Below are positions 10,956-23,400 of a stretch of DNA of 64,000 bases, in pieces. Below the pieces are notes generated by a model. That model saw only the letters and a program-made list of their open reading frames with translations, made no database searches and was not told the DNA's origin. The translations under genes were made by a program, and so were the position numbers. Where the stretch lies: NCBI GenBank assembly GCA_025642075.2, contig JAODUO010000135.1, forward strand, positions 108,501 through 172,500. The letters run 5' to 3'. Positions within the stretch are counted from its first letter, which is position 1. Each line of letters begins with the position of its first letter. This DNA is from Ridgeia piscesae. Its lineage: Eukaryota; Annelida; Polychaeta; Sabellida; Siboglinidae.

Positions 10956-12003
10956 TTGGGGTGGAGGGTGTAGGAGACAGGTTTGAGTGAGGATGAATGA
11001 GAGCGAGGATAGAGGACAGGCGCATGAGAGAGGGTGGTGGTGAAGAAAATTAACAATTGCATGTAAAGGACAACTATTTGCTCAATTATATGTTTCTTTA
11101 TCTTGTTTCAAGTTCTCACTGGTCTTCCGTGTCCTCATTTCTTGTCTTATTTCTTGTCCTCCAACTCTTCTCTTTGTCCCTGTACTCAGCCCCTTCTCAG
11201 TCTGTTCAAAGACTATTTACTTCACCTCAATATACCCGCGACACACCAATTCTATGGACACCTAATCACACCTACAGAATTACTTCAAACTGTGTCATAA
11301 AGTTATGAACATCACTAAGTTTGTTCACTTCGCTGTTAATTTACTAAACGCTGTCACAGTATCTCATAATTGTCAAAAGAAGTGTGATGCCACGCTGTTA
11401 ACCTACAATGAACAAGTAAAGCCAATGTCATCGTCTATTTATCTGCAAATTGATGGATACAACAATATTATATGCAATTTTTTGAAAGTACTGCAAATAC
11501 CCGGTGAAATATTTAAGATACTTTCATAATATTTGCTGATACATCATAGTAAAATGTAATGTGATATTAATAAGATAATTATATATTTTATGTATTACAA
11601 GTTTAGTTCATGCCTGACAGTGCTTATGCTTTTAATTGCTCTGTGGAATTTATGCAGGATCAATGCATCGGCTACTATTGGTTAATAAGCCAAACGTCAT
11701 CACTGTATTTTTTACAAAGTGCAAATGTAGCTAAAGAGCAATTTAACATGAGGCAAACACACACACTGTCGGTCTATTATACTGTTATTCAAAAACCTCA
11801 CTGAACACAACTATTATTGCACACCATAGAAATGACAACAACTACAAAGTCTCTACAACAGGGACAAAAAAGTAATGCCCTGAAACCTGCTTGTGTGACC
11901 ACACTTAAATGGTTTGGTGAATATTCAGATTTATAATATGATTTAAAGGATTTTTTTGAAGAAAAAAATTAGGAATGTGTTGATCTGTACAAGGTGAAAG
12001 TGA
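10956..12003. other. Intergenic, nothing recognised
   Basis: AT-rich sequence with short chance ORFs of at most 83 codons in several frames. No splice-bounded exon, repeat or RNA was recognised. Confidence 0.4.
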
Positions 12004-12004
12004 G

Positions 12005-12275
12005 AAGCGCTGTGGCGCAATGGTTAGAGCTTCACATTGTCAGTGACAGGTTCATGCAGTGAATCCTCCTGATGTCATCTCAAGCCTTGGACAAGTTATT
12101 TCATTCTCCTTCCTCCAGTTCACTCAGCTGTGTGTGTGAGTACCTGGCTCTAGAAACTATAGGATATTTGTATACCAGTAGTTTTTGCATGGTAGTTGTA
12201 GCATGGCTAAATACTTCCCACATAAGTTGAGATGGTGTTTTTGAACAGGTCGCCATCCTGAGCCATTACATAACT
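12005..12275 (+). mobile_element. tRNA-derived SINE, copy 1
   Basis: Starts AGCGCTGTGGCGCAATGGTT, an RNA polymerase III A-box-like head, and has a B-box-like GGTTC...GAATCC interrupted by a few bases. The body (CCTTGGACAAGTTATTTCA, TTCACTCAGCTGTGTG, GTAGCATGGCTAAATACTTC, GAGATGGTGTTTTTGAACAG) is shared with copies at 12603 and 38932. Confidence 0.8.
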
Positions 12276-12602
12276 TGTGTTAATAATAACTACTTTTCAT
12301 TGTCATTCTGGTCTTTGTTATGAGCTTCTAATAAAATGAACATTTGCTTACAAGGAACAATTCATTGAAATGTGTAATAAAGCCATGACTGTAAGGATAA
12401 GATATAAGGAGCAATTTAATAAAATCTTAGCATATTCCTAATAGTGAGAGTTCATTATAAATGTTCATTTCATTCCATTTAGACAGCGCAGCACTGGCAT
12501 ATTACTTATTTAATTCTCTGAAAATTATATTACACAATTTTCTGTATAAATTATGTACACATCTATTGTGCCAGGAATAAAATAGTGTTTATCAATAGAT
12601 AC

Positions 12603-12870
12603 TTGTGGAGTCAGCAGTCAGGGTGTTGCACTTTCAATCGGGAGAACCCGGGTTTAATTGAATCCCATGCTGCAGTATTGAACCTGGGACAAGTCTGTTC
12701 ATTTTACATTGCTCCGGGTCACTCGACTGTATGATTTATGTATAATTGCAGCGTGGCTGAATGCTTTCTGTTATCTGAGCAGTCAACATGGTGTTCATTG
12801 AAAATTTCTGCTAGGGTCAAGTCTAAGGAGCTTTGAGCGGTCATAAGGCCGTTTGCTGCACAGCCTGAAA
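12603..12870 (+). mobile_element. tRNA-derived SINE, copy 2
   Basis: Begins GTGGAGTCAGCAGTCAGGGT and has a B-box-like GGTTTAATTGAATCCC. The shared body follows: AACCTGGGACAAGTCTGTTC, TAATTGCAGCGTGGCTGAAT and a tail containing GGAGCTTTGAGCGGTCATAA. It is more diverged than copy 3. Confidence 0.75.
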
Positions 12871-13061
12871 AATCACCATGGTACCTTGAATTAGAATACT
12901 TGACTCATAGTCAAAATAACAAACAAATATTCAAAATTGACTGTAATAGTCTATGAAAGTCAATACATTGTACCAATGTGCTATTATGTTAGCCAGCTAC
13001 AATGTTAATGAATGTTTATGTACTAGGTATGACTGAATAAATTAGGAAAGTCCCACTACCA

Positions 13062-13428
13062 GGCATTATGTACTGGAGGACATTAAGTACTGGAGGACAT
13101 TATGTACTGGAGGACATTATGTACTGGAGGTCATTATGTACTGGAGGACATTATGTACTGGAGGTCATTATGTACTGGAGGACATTATGTACTGGAGGAC
13201 ATTATGTACTGGAGGTCATTATGTACTGGAGTTCATTATGTACTGGAGGATATTAAGTACTGGAGGACATTATGTACTGGAGGTCATTATGTACTGGAGG
13301 TCATTATGTACTGGAGGATATTAAGTACTGGAGGACATTGTGTACTGGAGGACATTATATACTGGAGGTCATTATATACTGGACGACATTATGTACTGGA
13401 CGACATTATGTACTGGAGGTCGGTGGGT
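13062..13428. repeat. 17-bp minisatellite
   Basis: About 21 copies of ATTATGTACTGGAGGAC, with GGTC, GATA and GTTC variants at the end of the unit. The unit is not a multiple of three, so all plus-strand frames give periodic MYWRTLCTGGHYVLED-type ORFs. These are artefacts. Confidence 0.95.
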
Positions 13429-13430
13429 TT

Positions 13431-14389
13431 GTTTTCGTCTTTGTTGTCACATTTCACAAACAAGTTGCAGTGATGGCATCACTTAACAAGTGGAACTTGT
13501 ACTACAGCACATTGACGTCATTGTGGACAGTGTAGGGGATGATGCCTTTGTAGCTACTTTATACTTCCTATTGTCATGGGTGACTGAATATTGTAGTTGT
13601 GTACTTTGGAAAGGTTCATCCCTGCTACACCCAATTGCTTGAGGCCTGTCGACATTCCATGTATACTATACTGTCTTTAACACTTTGGCTATTATGATTA
13701 CTATTTTTGATATAAAATATGATCATGTGACCTGTGACAACAGTGGTCATGTGACAGCAGTGGGCCTTAAGTCACAAAATGGAAAACTTGAGGTCTGTAT
13801 GCTTTACGCTTCTACAGTAACTTTTTATTTATTTAACTAAAGCAATCTTTTAAAGCCACATTTTCAGAAATTCTGTAATTTAGAAGTTTTATATTCTATT
13901 GTTTTAATATATGGGTTCATAGATGTTTATATTTTACTCATTTTATATTGTTTGTCAAGGAAAATACACTCTTTCAAAGTCATACATGACCTAGACAGCT
14001 GTTTAGGTTCTGTGTAGAACATACTTTAAACCTGGTTCACAGGTATGTCTCAAGAATACACATTTGGGGAGGAGACTATTGGTTTGAATCAACACTAACC
14101 ATTTCTTGGTATATGTTTATTTGGACTTTGCAAAGTAACAAGGCCACCTTCAGCACAACTACTGAATACTCACAATTTATTGCAAGCTTTTATTCTTTAC
14201 TGGACTGTTTTGAAGATGACATAATTGATAGGAAATAAAGCTTGCATTCTTAGAATAAGGATATTGTGAACACACACTTGATAACATTTGTGAATGAATA
14301 ATTTTATTTTCATAAACATCATAATATACATTTACAACTTTACAGTACATAATTTGCATTCCTGGAAAAGTATATATAAATAAGACAAT
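13431..14389. other. Intergenic, nothing recognised
   Basis: AT-rich sequence between two minisatellites. I see no exon, repeat or RNA gene. Confidence 0.4.
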
Positions 14390-14393
14390 TTGA

Positions 14394-15490
14394 CACAACA
14401 AAATAAACACACAACAAAACATTCACACAACAAAACAAACACAAACCAAAACATTCACACAACAAAACATGTTAACAAAACAAACACACAGCAAAACAAA
14501 CACAACAAAACATTCATGCAACAAAACTTGACAACAAAACAAACACACATCAAAACATTCACAAAACAAACACACAACAAAACATTCACATAATAAAATG
14601 TGCATACAACAAAGCATTCACAAAACAAACACAACAAAACCTTCACACAACAAAACATTCACACGACAAAACATGCACACAACAAAACATTCACACGACA
14701 AAACATTCACACAACAACACATACACAACAAAACATTCACACAACAAAACAAACACACAACAAAACAAACACACAACAAAACATGTACACAACAAAACAT
14801 TCACACAACAAAACATTCACACAACAAAACATGTACATAACAAAACATTCACACAACAAAACATGCACATAACAAAACATTCACACAACAAAACATTCAC
14901 ACAACAAAACAAACACACAACAAAACATTTACACAACAAAACATTCACACAACAAAACATTCACACGACAAAACATGCACACAACAAAACATTCACACGA
15001 CAAAACATTCACACAACAAAACATATACACAACAAAACATTCACACAACAAAACAAACACACAACAAAACAAACACACAACAAAACATGTACACAACAAA
15101 ACATTCACACAACAAAACATTCACATAACAAAACATTCACACAACAAAACATGCACACAACAAAACATGCACACAACGAACCATTCACACAACAAAACAT
15201 GTACACAACAAAACATGCACACAACAAAACATTCACACAACAAAACATGTACACAACAAAACATGCACACAACAAAACATGTACACAACAAAACATGTAC
15301 ACAACAAAACATGTACACAACAAAACATGCACACAACAAAACATGCACACAACAAAACATGTACACAACAAAACATGTACACAACAAAACATGTACACAA
15401 CAAAACATTCACACAACAAAACATGTACACAACAAAACATGTACACAACAAAACATGCACACAACAAAACATTCACACAACAAAACATGC
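14394..15490. repeat. 16-bp A/C-only minisatellite
   Basis: About 68 copies of ACACAACAAAACATTC, with ATGC and ATGT variants and shorter ACACAACAAAACAA units. The plus strand is nearly pure A/C, an extreme strand asymmetry. Three units make 48 bases, so all plus-strand frames stay open with period HNKTFTQQNIHTTKH; the reverse strand is also open. A C-rich, degenerate tail follows to about 15730. Confidence 0.95.
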
Positions 15491-15759
15491 ACCCGCACAC
15501 ATGCACCCAATCTTCATAATACCCATCCCATACATGCACCCCTCAACATATGCATCCCACACATTCTTACACCCCCTTCTACACATGCATGCTCCCACCC
15601 TTCAGAACACAAACACGCCAACACATGCACCCTTACACACATACAAACCCACCCGACACACCCATCCTCCTACAACATCCTCCCATCCACCACCCCACCC
15701 ATCACCCACTCACCCCACACACCTGATACTTCTAACTACAGCACATTCAGTTCATTGGA

Positions 15760-16459
15760 AGTTGAACTGCAACCGTGTTATTTCAATACGCACGTAGACC
15801 ATAACACAATAAATCATATAACATATCAAAAGTATAACACAGCTGCATTTTACACAGTACAGCTCTAACACATTTCCATCTGTAACAAATACAGTAAACT
15901 GTTACAGTTCATCGTCTGGTCACTCTTACAAACTTGTCCCCATTAGTGTAAAGATTTACTGCTGAGAGCACACATTTACCAGATGTGGAAATATGTTGTC
16001 ACTCATTCCAATAAGTCAACCAATTCATGTTTTCTTTGGTTACATAGACTGCTTAGGCATACACAAACTATTCACACTACCGATCTATGTGAATGTGAAC
16101 AAGTCAGATTCACATACACAATGTGATTGGATAAACAAGCTCACCCAAATTAACACGGAGCATTATAAAGGTTTTTTTTACACAACAATGTGCCACACTG
16201 ACACTTTTCACTAAAATGAACACACAATATACAAAGTTTTTTAACACGACAATCTGTCACATTGACATGTTTCACAAGTTCAGCTCGACTGGTGAGAGAG
16301 CACATATTTACCAGATTTGAATTTCTTTTGTGAAAATATACACATGCAATAACATATAAGTAAATGTAATACATGTTGATAAAAAGGCAGCAAAATCACA
16401 AGTTTGTTTGTATTTGTAGAATAGTTTTGATGGGATGGGTGGGTCAGTCCCATCCATAT
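15760..16459. repeat. Region downstream of the kelch exon with a diverged duplication
   Basis: Two diverged copies of a roughly 260-300-bp segment can be followed: GAGAGCACACATTTACCAGA near 15965 against GAGAGCACATATTTACCAGA near 16295, and ACACAACAATGTGCCACACT near 16180 against ACACGACAATCTGTCACATT near 16243. No genes are seen. Confidence 0.5.
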
Positions 16460-16465
16460 TTTATT
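16460..16465 (-). promoter_or_regulatory. Candidate poly(A) signal of the death-domain/kelch gene
   Basis: A minus-strand AATAAA lies about 57 bases past the stop codon at 16522-16524, a plausible position for 3' end formation. Confidence 0.6.
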
Positions 16466-16521
16466 GGAATTATTCATAAAATGTGCCTAAGACGAGATAT
16501 AATTATAATTAGTGTGGACAG

Positions 16522-17422
16522 TCATATGTGTGTATAGTGTGTGTCATGATGAATGACCTCATTGTCAGACACCACACTGAACAGACGATGTGTGTCCAGT
16601 TCCACCTCCAGTGACGCCTGCCAGTCTGACCACTCATCTGTGCTAGGGTCGTAAAACTCTATTTCGGATAATTTTGGATTGAAACCGCTTCCTGTCACCA
16701 GTATTCCACCCTGCCACAGGACAGCCGGTGCGTTGCGGTGTTGCAGGCATGGCTGACTCAGATTTATCCAGCTGTCAGTGGCTGGTTCGTACCTGAGACA
16801 TGTCTTAGTGCTGCCTCCCACCAGGTAAATGTACTCCCCCAGTGAGACAGCAGCACCAAATTCACACAACTCAGGCATGTCCCCCAGGGTGCGCCACAGG
16901 CCTGCCTTCATATCATAGGCACGTGTGTATAACAAGTTCACATTCTTATCATCACGGCCTCCGAACACGAAGGCCATGTGGCCATGGCTGGCACAGGCGT
17001 CCACTGATGCTGCGTCAGACTAAACTGCTCAGTGGACCAAGTCACTTTTTTCGCTGGTCCTTTGCCAGATTTCCCGCCCACTACAATCACGGAGTCTCCC
17101 ACATGGAGACTTCGGTGATAGCAGCGTGGTGTGGCCATTGGTGGCAACTGGGTCCATGTCTTGGTGAGCAGGTTCAGCTGCCAGCAGACGCTCTGTGCCA
17201 CACCACCCACAGCCCCACCTGTGAGCATCAGCAGGTCCCTGGCGACCTGGCACACACCATACAGTCTTCCGACAGACTGAGGTACCTCGGTCAACAGCTT
17301 CCAACACTTAGTTTCCATGTCCAAATATGTGATCTTCTGGTGGTTATCATCCCCAGTGCCTTCTTTCTTAGGTGTCAGCCCTCCCACCACCAGGAGGCGC
17401 TGCTGGTTGTTGTGAGCGGAGG
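16522..17422 (-). CDS. Kelch propeller exon (terminal exon)
   Basis: A single 901-nt exon after a TTGCAG acceptor. Kelch repeat glycine pairs are visible in order: LLVVGG, LLMLTGG, VIVVGGKSG, AFVFGGRDD, YIYLVGGS and LVTGSGF, with the usual downstream tryptophans (CWKLL, TWTQLP, QWTPVP, LWRTLG, SWINLS, EWSDW). This suggests a six-bladed beta-propeller. The frame changes at about 16985-17004, between QWTPVPAM and HGHMAFVFGG. Exon length fits: 899 bases after the first two are one short of 300 codons, so one base is missing here. It is either an assembly error or a real disabling deletion. The stop at 16522-16524 is followed by AATAAA. Confidence 0.9.
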
Positions 17423-20400
17423 CTGCAACAGAACATGTGAAATATGATGTAAGAGAGGGAGAGGGAGAGGGAGAGGGAGAGGGAGAGGGAGAGGGAGAGG
17501 GAGAGGGAGAGGGAGAGGGAGAGGGAGAGGGAGAGGGAGAGGGAGAGGGAGAGGGATCCAGTGTTCAACAGAGGCACTGGGTACAACATTCCTGTGACCT
17601 TCTTAATACTGCTATCATGTGACGACCACTAAACAGTCACATGATGACTGAAAGCTAGAGACCAACATTGATGGAGGTGGCGTGAGAACACTGAAGGCTC
17701 TGTGAGAGACATCAAGGATTCTAAAAAGTATCACTTTAGTTCCCACAATGAATTTAACCAAATCTGGAATCAATATTATTATCTGCTAATACGTGATAAG
17801 TAAATTTTAACAGACATTATAATGTACAAACACACATAGGACTGTTGCTTCTTCCAACAGCCGTCTTATATTTTAATTAGAAGTTTCCTCTCTAAAATCA
17901 AAGACCTCTTTGTTCTTGTTCCCACTTGGCTGCCTCTTTCAGCTGACGAACCTCGGCTGAAATAAATACAATGCCAAAGTCAGTATCCATATTTGAATTT
18001 TGAATAACCTTACTTAACCTGCTATGGCCTCTACACATCAACTGCCCAATATGTTATTTTTCCACCAGCCCAGTGACTAAAGGTTAAATAATGAATATCC
18101 TAAATATATTATATTTTTATGCTTAAATTGTATACTGTTTCACATACACTGTCTTCATCAACTGAACTAGTTTATTTGACCTTTACACCACTAATGCACT
18201 TCTGATTTAACAATGGCCCTATTTATGACAGGATTTCATATAACAGCATATGTTTATAAACTTCTATAATTTGTTCAAGAATAATTATGTTTAAATATGT
18301 TATATGCCTACTAAACTTTCATGAATTATTTATACAATATGAATGTCCATAAATAATGTATTCAACAGAAGTTAAAAATGAAGTCGTACCTTCCGCAGCC
18401 TTTCGCATCTGTTCTTCATGTAGGCCCTTCTCTGAAATATACACAAATTCTCTTTTCATCAATGCAGAACAAGGACATGTTTTATTCATCAATAAAAACT
18501 GCAGTACTTTTCAGAACTTCTATAAACAACCTATATCCATTAAACTTAATTACTCCATTACGTTATTGAAATAGCATCTTTCCTTGGATGTGATAGATAA
18601 AAAGGTTTCTGCATAATTTCCGTGTCTATTTCCCAATTGGAACTGAAGGAAGTGATAGGGGCCAGCAACACAACCAACAATAGTGTAACCATGTTTATGA
18701 TGGCGCATGTCGATTGTAGGTAAAATGGGTAACAAGATACAGTTTACAGAATTTAACTATCTTCATTCAGTAAATAATTATCGCAATTAAAATTTCAAAA
18801 AGTGATGTCAAATGTGTAACCTCTGCTGCAGTGTGAGGTGACTGGGGCTGGATCACTCAAGTTAAAAACTGCTATATAACCTTACAGCTTGTCAAAATAT
18901 ATTTGTAAAAGCTATTTCTTAACATCAATATCATGTGATCTTGACTGGGTATGACCTTGAAATAATATTTTATATGCAATATTACCTATATAAAAAAACA
19001 GCAAACTACAATATGGTTTAACTATAACTACAAACTACAATATAGGTTTTTATATCATTACAAAAATTGTGTTAAATAATTACTGATCATCTTTGTTATA
19101 TATACTATAAGTATTTGTACTAGTTAGTTAACTGAATCAGTACATAATTTTGCCACAGGTTTCAATAACATGTGCGTCATTAGCAATATGATATTTAGCA
19201 AATATTTCTAAAGGAGATCTGATTTTCAACCTTAGAATGTCTTACAATGACATTACTCTGTAAATAAAATTAACAAGTACTAGTCATTGTAAGCAGCATA
19301 ATTATTAGCATGGGAAAACTCTCCATGCCAGTACTTATTGGTAGCATGGCCATCATAACCTTAAATAAACATACAAATTCAAAATACATACCTCGTTAGA
19401 AAGATTATATTTATTTAACCATTCACACAAAAATAGCACTTTATAAAATGTGTATGAAACTTTCTGGGTCTATTCATCTACCTATTAGCTAAACTTCAGA
19501 AAACTTAATTAAATTACCACCAAGGTAATTATCCAAACATATTGCATATTCACTCATCATAAACACAATTAAAACAACGGTGCCAACTGCTAGGTTTTAT
19601 ATTTTCACTTAATATTACGTTCTTATGACTGCAACATGCATGTTGAAAGTTTACTGCCCGCCAATTTGTATGTAGTTAAAATTATCAAGGTTGTGACAAA
19701 TGTTAGCAATTTGAAAGATCTCACCTACAACACATTCAAATTGTAAACAAAACATTCAGTTTCAAAACAAAATTTATTGGTAATAATGCAGAGGCGACCA
19801 GAGTTAAATCGCAGTACCCTTAACTTGCCCATGTTCTAGACAGCAGACTTCCCATTACAAATTACTGCTCACCCAATTTTGGGCAAAGTAGCTGGCTTTA
19901 AATAAGTTACCTAAAATGTTAAAATGTATTCTTCATTATCCGTCATCTTGGGTCTCAGAAGATTGTGGCATCGCCGTAATACGATTAACACGAGCCTCAT
20001 AAAAGGACTTCCTTAAAGGAGATTCCCAGGGCTGCTCCTCATGAGAAGGAAAGTAGTTAGTCAAACAGTAACTGGCCTATCGATGCAAACCTAATGACTT
20101 TGCGGGTCCCTAGTAATAAAGTTACACCATACTAAAGTAATTACACTGTTCAGCTCCCAACATCCTAGTTTTAGCTGTAAGATACATATCGCAAGATATA
20201 AATAACGGATCATTGTTAAATCTACAAAGATGTAAATGAAAGAGTACCTCGACATGCTTGTAGCGCTTCCTTTTCACGTTTGATATTTTCCTTCAGCTGG
20301 GTGACTTCCTCTGAAACAGACACAATGCCCGTGTGAATATTTACAGTTCATCTAAATGAATAGGTTCATCACATTGAATGCTTAGAACTGTTATTCTTTT

Positions 20401-23400
20401 CACAATCAGTTTATCTTTTTCTTGTAACGTTTAGTTTCTCTATTAGCAAACGTTCTCACATTGCTACCAGTAGATGGTAATACATGCGTATGAGACCTCC
20501 GGACGATGGTCTACCCAGTTAGAGCACCACCAGAGATAGCATTATACATGTGTAGTGGCAATAGCCTGACGAAGTTTGGCGTTATGAGATGAAACGTTAC
20601 ACAAAGAAAAGTAAACTACAGTTAAAAATACACATTGGCATGTCAAGTCAGTGATCATTTATTCTATCGAGACATCCAGTAATAAACCTAACACCGATGA
20701 ACAGGTTGTGGAATATTTTTCACTGTTTCCATAATCACTAATTTCCTTATAGAAAATAGTTATTAAGTTTATTGTAATTTTTTCTCACTAGAATATGTGC
20801 ATCTTTGTCAATTACACTCATTAATATCCTCTTAATATCTCTCAATATGACTTGTCAAACTCTCTTATCCAATGATCATCTTGGCATTTTTTTAAATTAA
20901 ACTCCACCATTGAATTATAGTGTTACAACACCTTAGGGAACATATAAAAAACTGACAGTGCAGTGGGCCAAACATTTCTTATTTAAGCAACTAGTGTAAT
21001 GCTGGATTTAAAATGTTATCACTAGGATAAGTGGCAAACTGAAGGTTGAACATCTTAAGGCCATATCTGTAAAAAAATTAACCAACTGACACACTCACCA
21101 TTTCGAACGACCTCAACGACATCATTTAGTTCAAGTTCTCGTAGTGCCTCAATGAGTCTCTTGACCATATCAGGCAGGTGACAGTTGCCATCCCTCCACC
21201 GGGCCAACACCTCGTAATTGAGGCGCCATAAGTCGCCCTGGAACTTGACTTCAAGCTGACTGATGATAGGCCGTGTCAAATTTTAGCAGAAGCCCGAGGC
21301 GAAAGTAGACATTGGGGAGACAGTCAGTAATATGGCCCAGGCTCTTGTCACCCAGCACAACTACATGAAAGAAATGCGAACATTTTACACCATTGTCTGT
21401 CATAACAGTATGTCATGGCCACATCAAATTATCACAGAAAGATTGCTGTCAACTAGAAATTACATCAAATTAAACCATCTGGAATATATAAGTAATTAGT
21501 TTTCATAACTACTGTAGTGTTTTCTTAAACACTCAGGCTACTTAGATCATGCTAATGATCCAAAACAGTGAATGAACATAAGAACTTGGCACCTCAGATA
21601 ACATGCACTTTCTATCATGATATTCAGTTTCATGTGCTCTTTGAACTGTCACATGTATTTTTTTGTTTTAAATATGTCACACTAATATTTACACTTGTGT
21701 ATCAAACACATTTGGGAATACATGTATAGGTAATTTTAAAGCCAGATAGATCTGACCCAATTAATCATGCAGTCAAATTGAAAATGACACCGCTTTCTTT
21801 CAACTAAATTAAACAAACAATTAATAGTTTTGTATTATGAAAAAACCTACAATAAAGTTACCATAATCCAGAAGCAGTTTAGATGTTGACGAGTAATAAA
21901 ACGCTTCTTTAAATTTGGCTAAAAACATAACATAACACTCACTTAAACAAACACACAAGACTTATTTTACCAGGTTCACATGAACCTACTGACTAGATTA
22001 GACCGTTGGCCACTGTGATCTCATTAGAGGAGGGAATAGTTCCGTTAGAATGGAAAGAAGCAAACATTATACCATTATTTTAAAAAGGTTCGAGAAACAA
22101 GTCAGAGAACTATAGACCAGTGAGTTTAACATCGGTGATTTGCAAACTATTAGAAAGACTAATTAAAGATCACCTGGTTGATTTTCTTGTTAAAAATAAA
22201 TTGATAAACCCATCTCAACATGGGTTTTTAAAAGCGAGGTCATGCTTAACAAATATGTTATGTTTTTTGGAAGATGTCACAAAGTGGCTAGATGAGGGAT
22301 CACCAGTAGATATAATCTACTTAGATTTTAAAAAGCCTTTGACAAAGTGCCACACCAAAGACTACTACTTAAACTAAAGGCCCATGGCATAGGAAATGGA
22401 ATGATCAACTGGATAGAAAAATGGCTTATTGATAGAAGACAAAGAGTACTAGTTGATGGGGAGGTTTCAAACTGGAAAGCGGTTTTGAGTGGAGTACCGC
22501 AGGGATCAGTACTGGGACCTATTTTATTCTTAATATATATCAATGATTTGGATGATGACATAACAAGCAAGGTGTTGAAGTTTGCGGACGACACAAAAGT
22601 GTTTAGGAAAATTAAAAGTGATGCAGATAGACAGCATTTACAAGATGATCTTAATAAGTTGATAGAATGGTCTGAGAAGTGGCAAATGCTGTTTAATTTT
22701 GGAAAGTGTAAGTGCCTTCACACAGGACATGGGAATGAAGATGCACAATATACAATGGGTGATACTGTACTAAATACTACCTTAAAGGAAAAGGACTTAG
22801 GGTTAACTATTAGTGCTGACATGAAGGTATCAGAGCAGTATGGAATTGCAGCAGCAAAGGGAAACCAAATTCTTGGATTAATTAGGCGAAATATAGTGTA
22901 CAAAGAAAAAGAACTAATAATACCGCTGTATAAAACAATAGTTAGGCCTCACTTAGAATATTGTATACAAGCATGGAGGCCATATCGCAAGAAGGATATT
23001 GATATGCTAGAAAGAGTACAAAGGAGAGCAACCAAAATTATATCAAAACTCAAGAATATTAGTTATGAAATGCGTCTAAAAGAATGTGGTTTAACAACAC
23101 TAGAAACCAGAAGATTGAGAGGAGATCAGATTGAGGTGTTTAAAATATTGAATGGATATGAAAATATTGACAGAAATATTTTTTTTCACAGTCAAGGAAG
23201 AGAGAAGGACTAGAGGACATGGAGTTACATTAGCAAAGAAGCAGTGTAGACTAGATATTAGAAAATTTTAATTTTCACAAAGAACAGTAAACGAATGGAA
23301 CAGATTATCAGCTGATTGTGTAGGTGCTAGTAGTGTTAATATATTTAAAAATAAAATTGGCATATACCTAAGACGGGCGGGGTATACTTAGATAGATAGG

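Noticed and set aside
10277..11062. 261-codon PHSFTLSLQPP repeat protein
   Set aside because: Product of the 37-bp minisatellite; unit length is not a multiple of three and copies carry indels.
14390..15868. HNKTFTQQN-type repeat proteins of up to 297 codons
   Set aside because: All frames are open because of the 16-bp A/C repeat; there is no start context or flanking exon.
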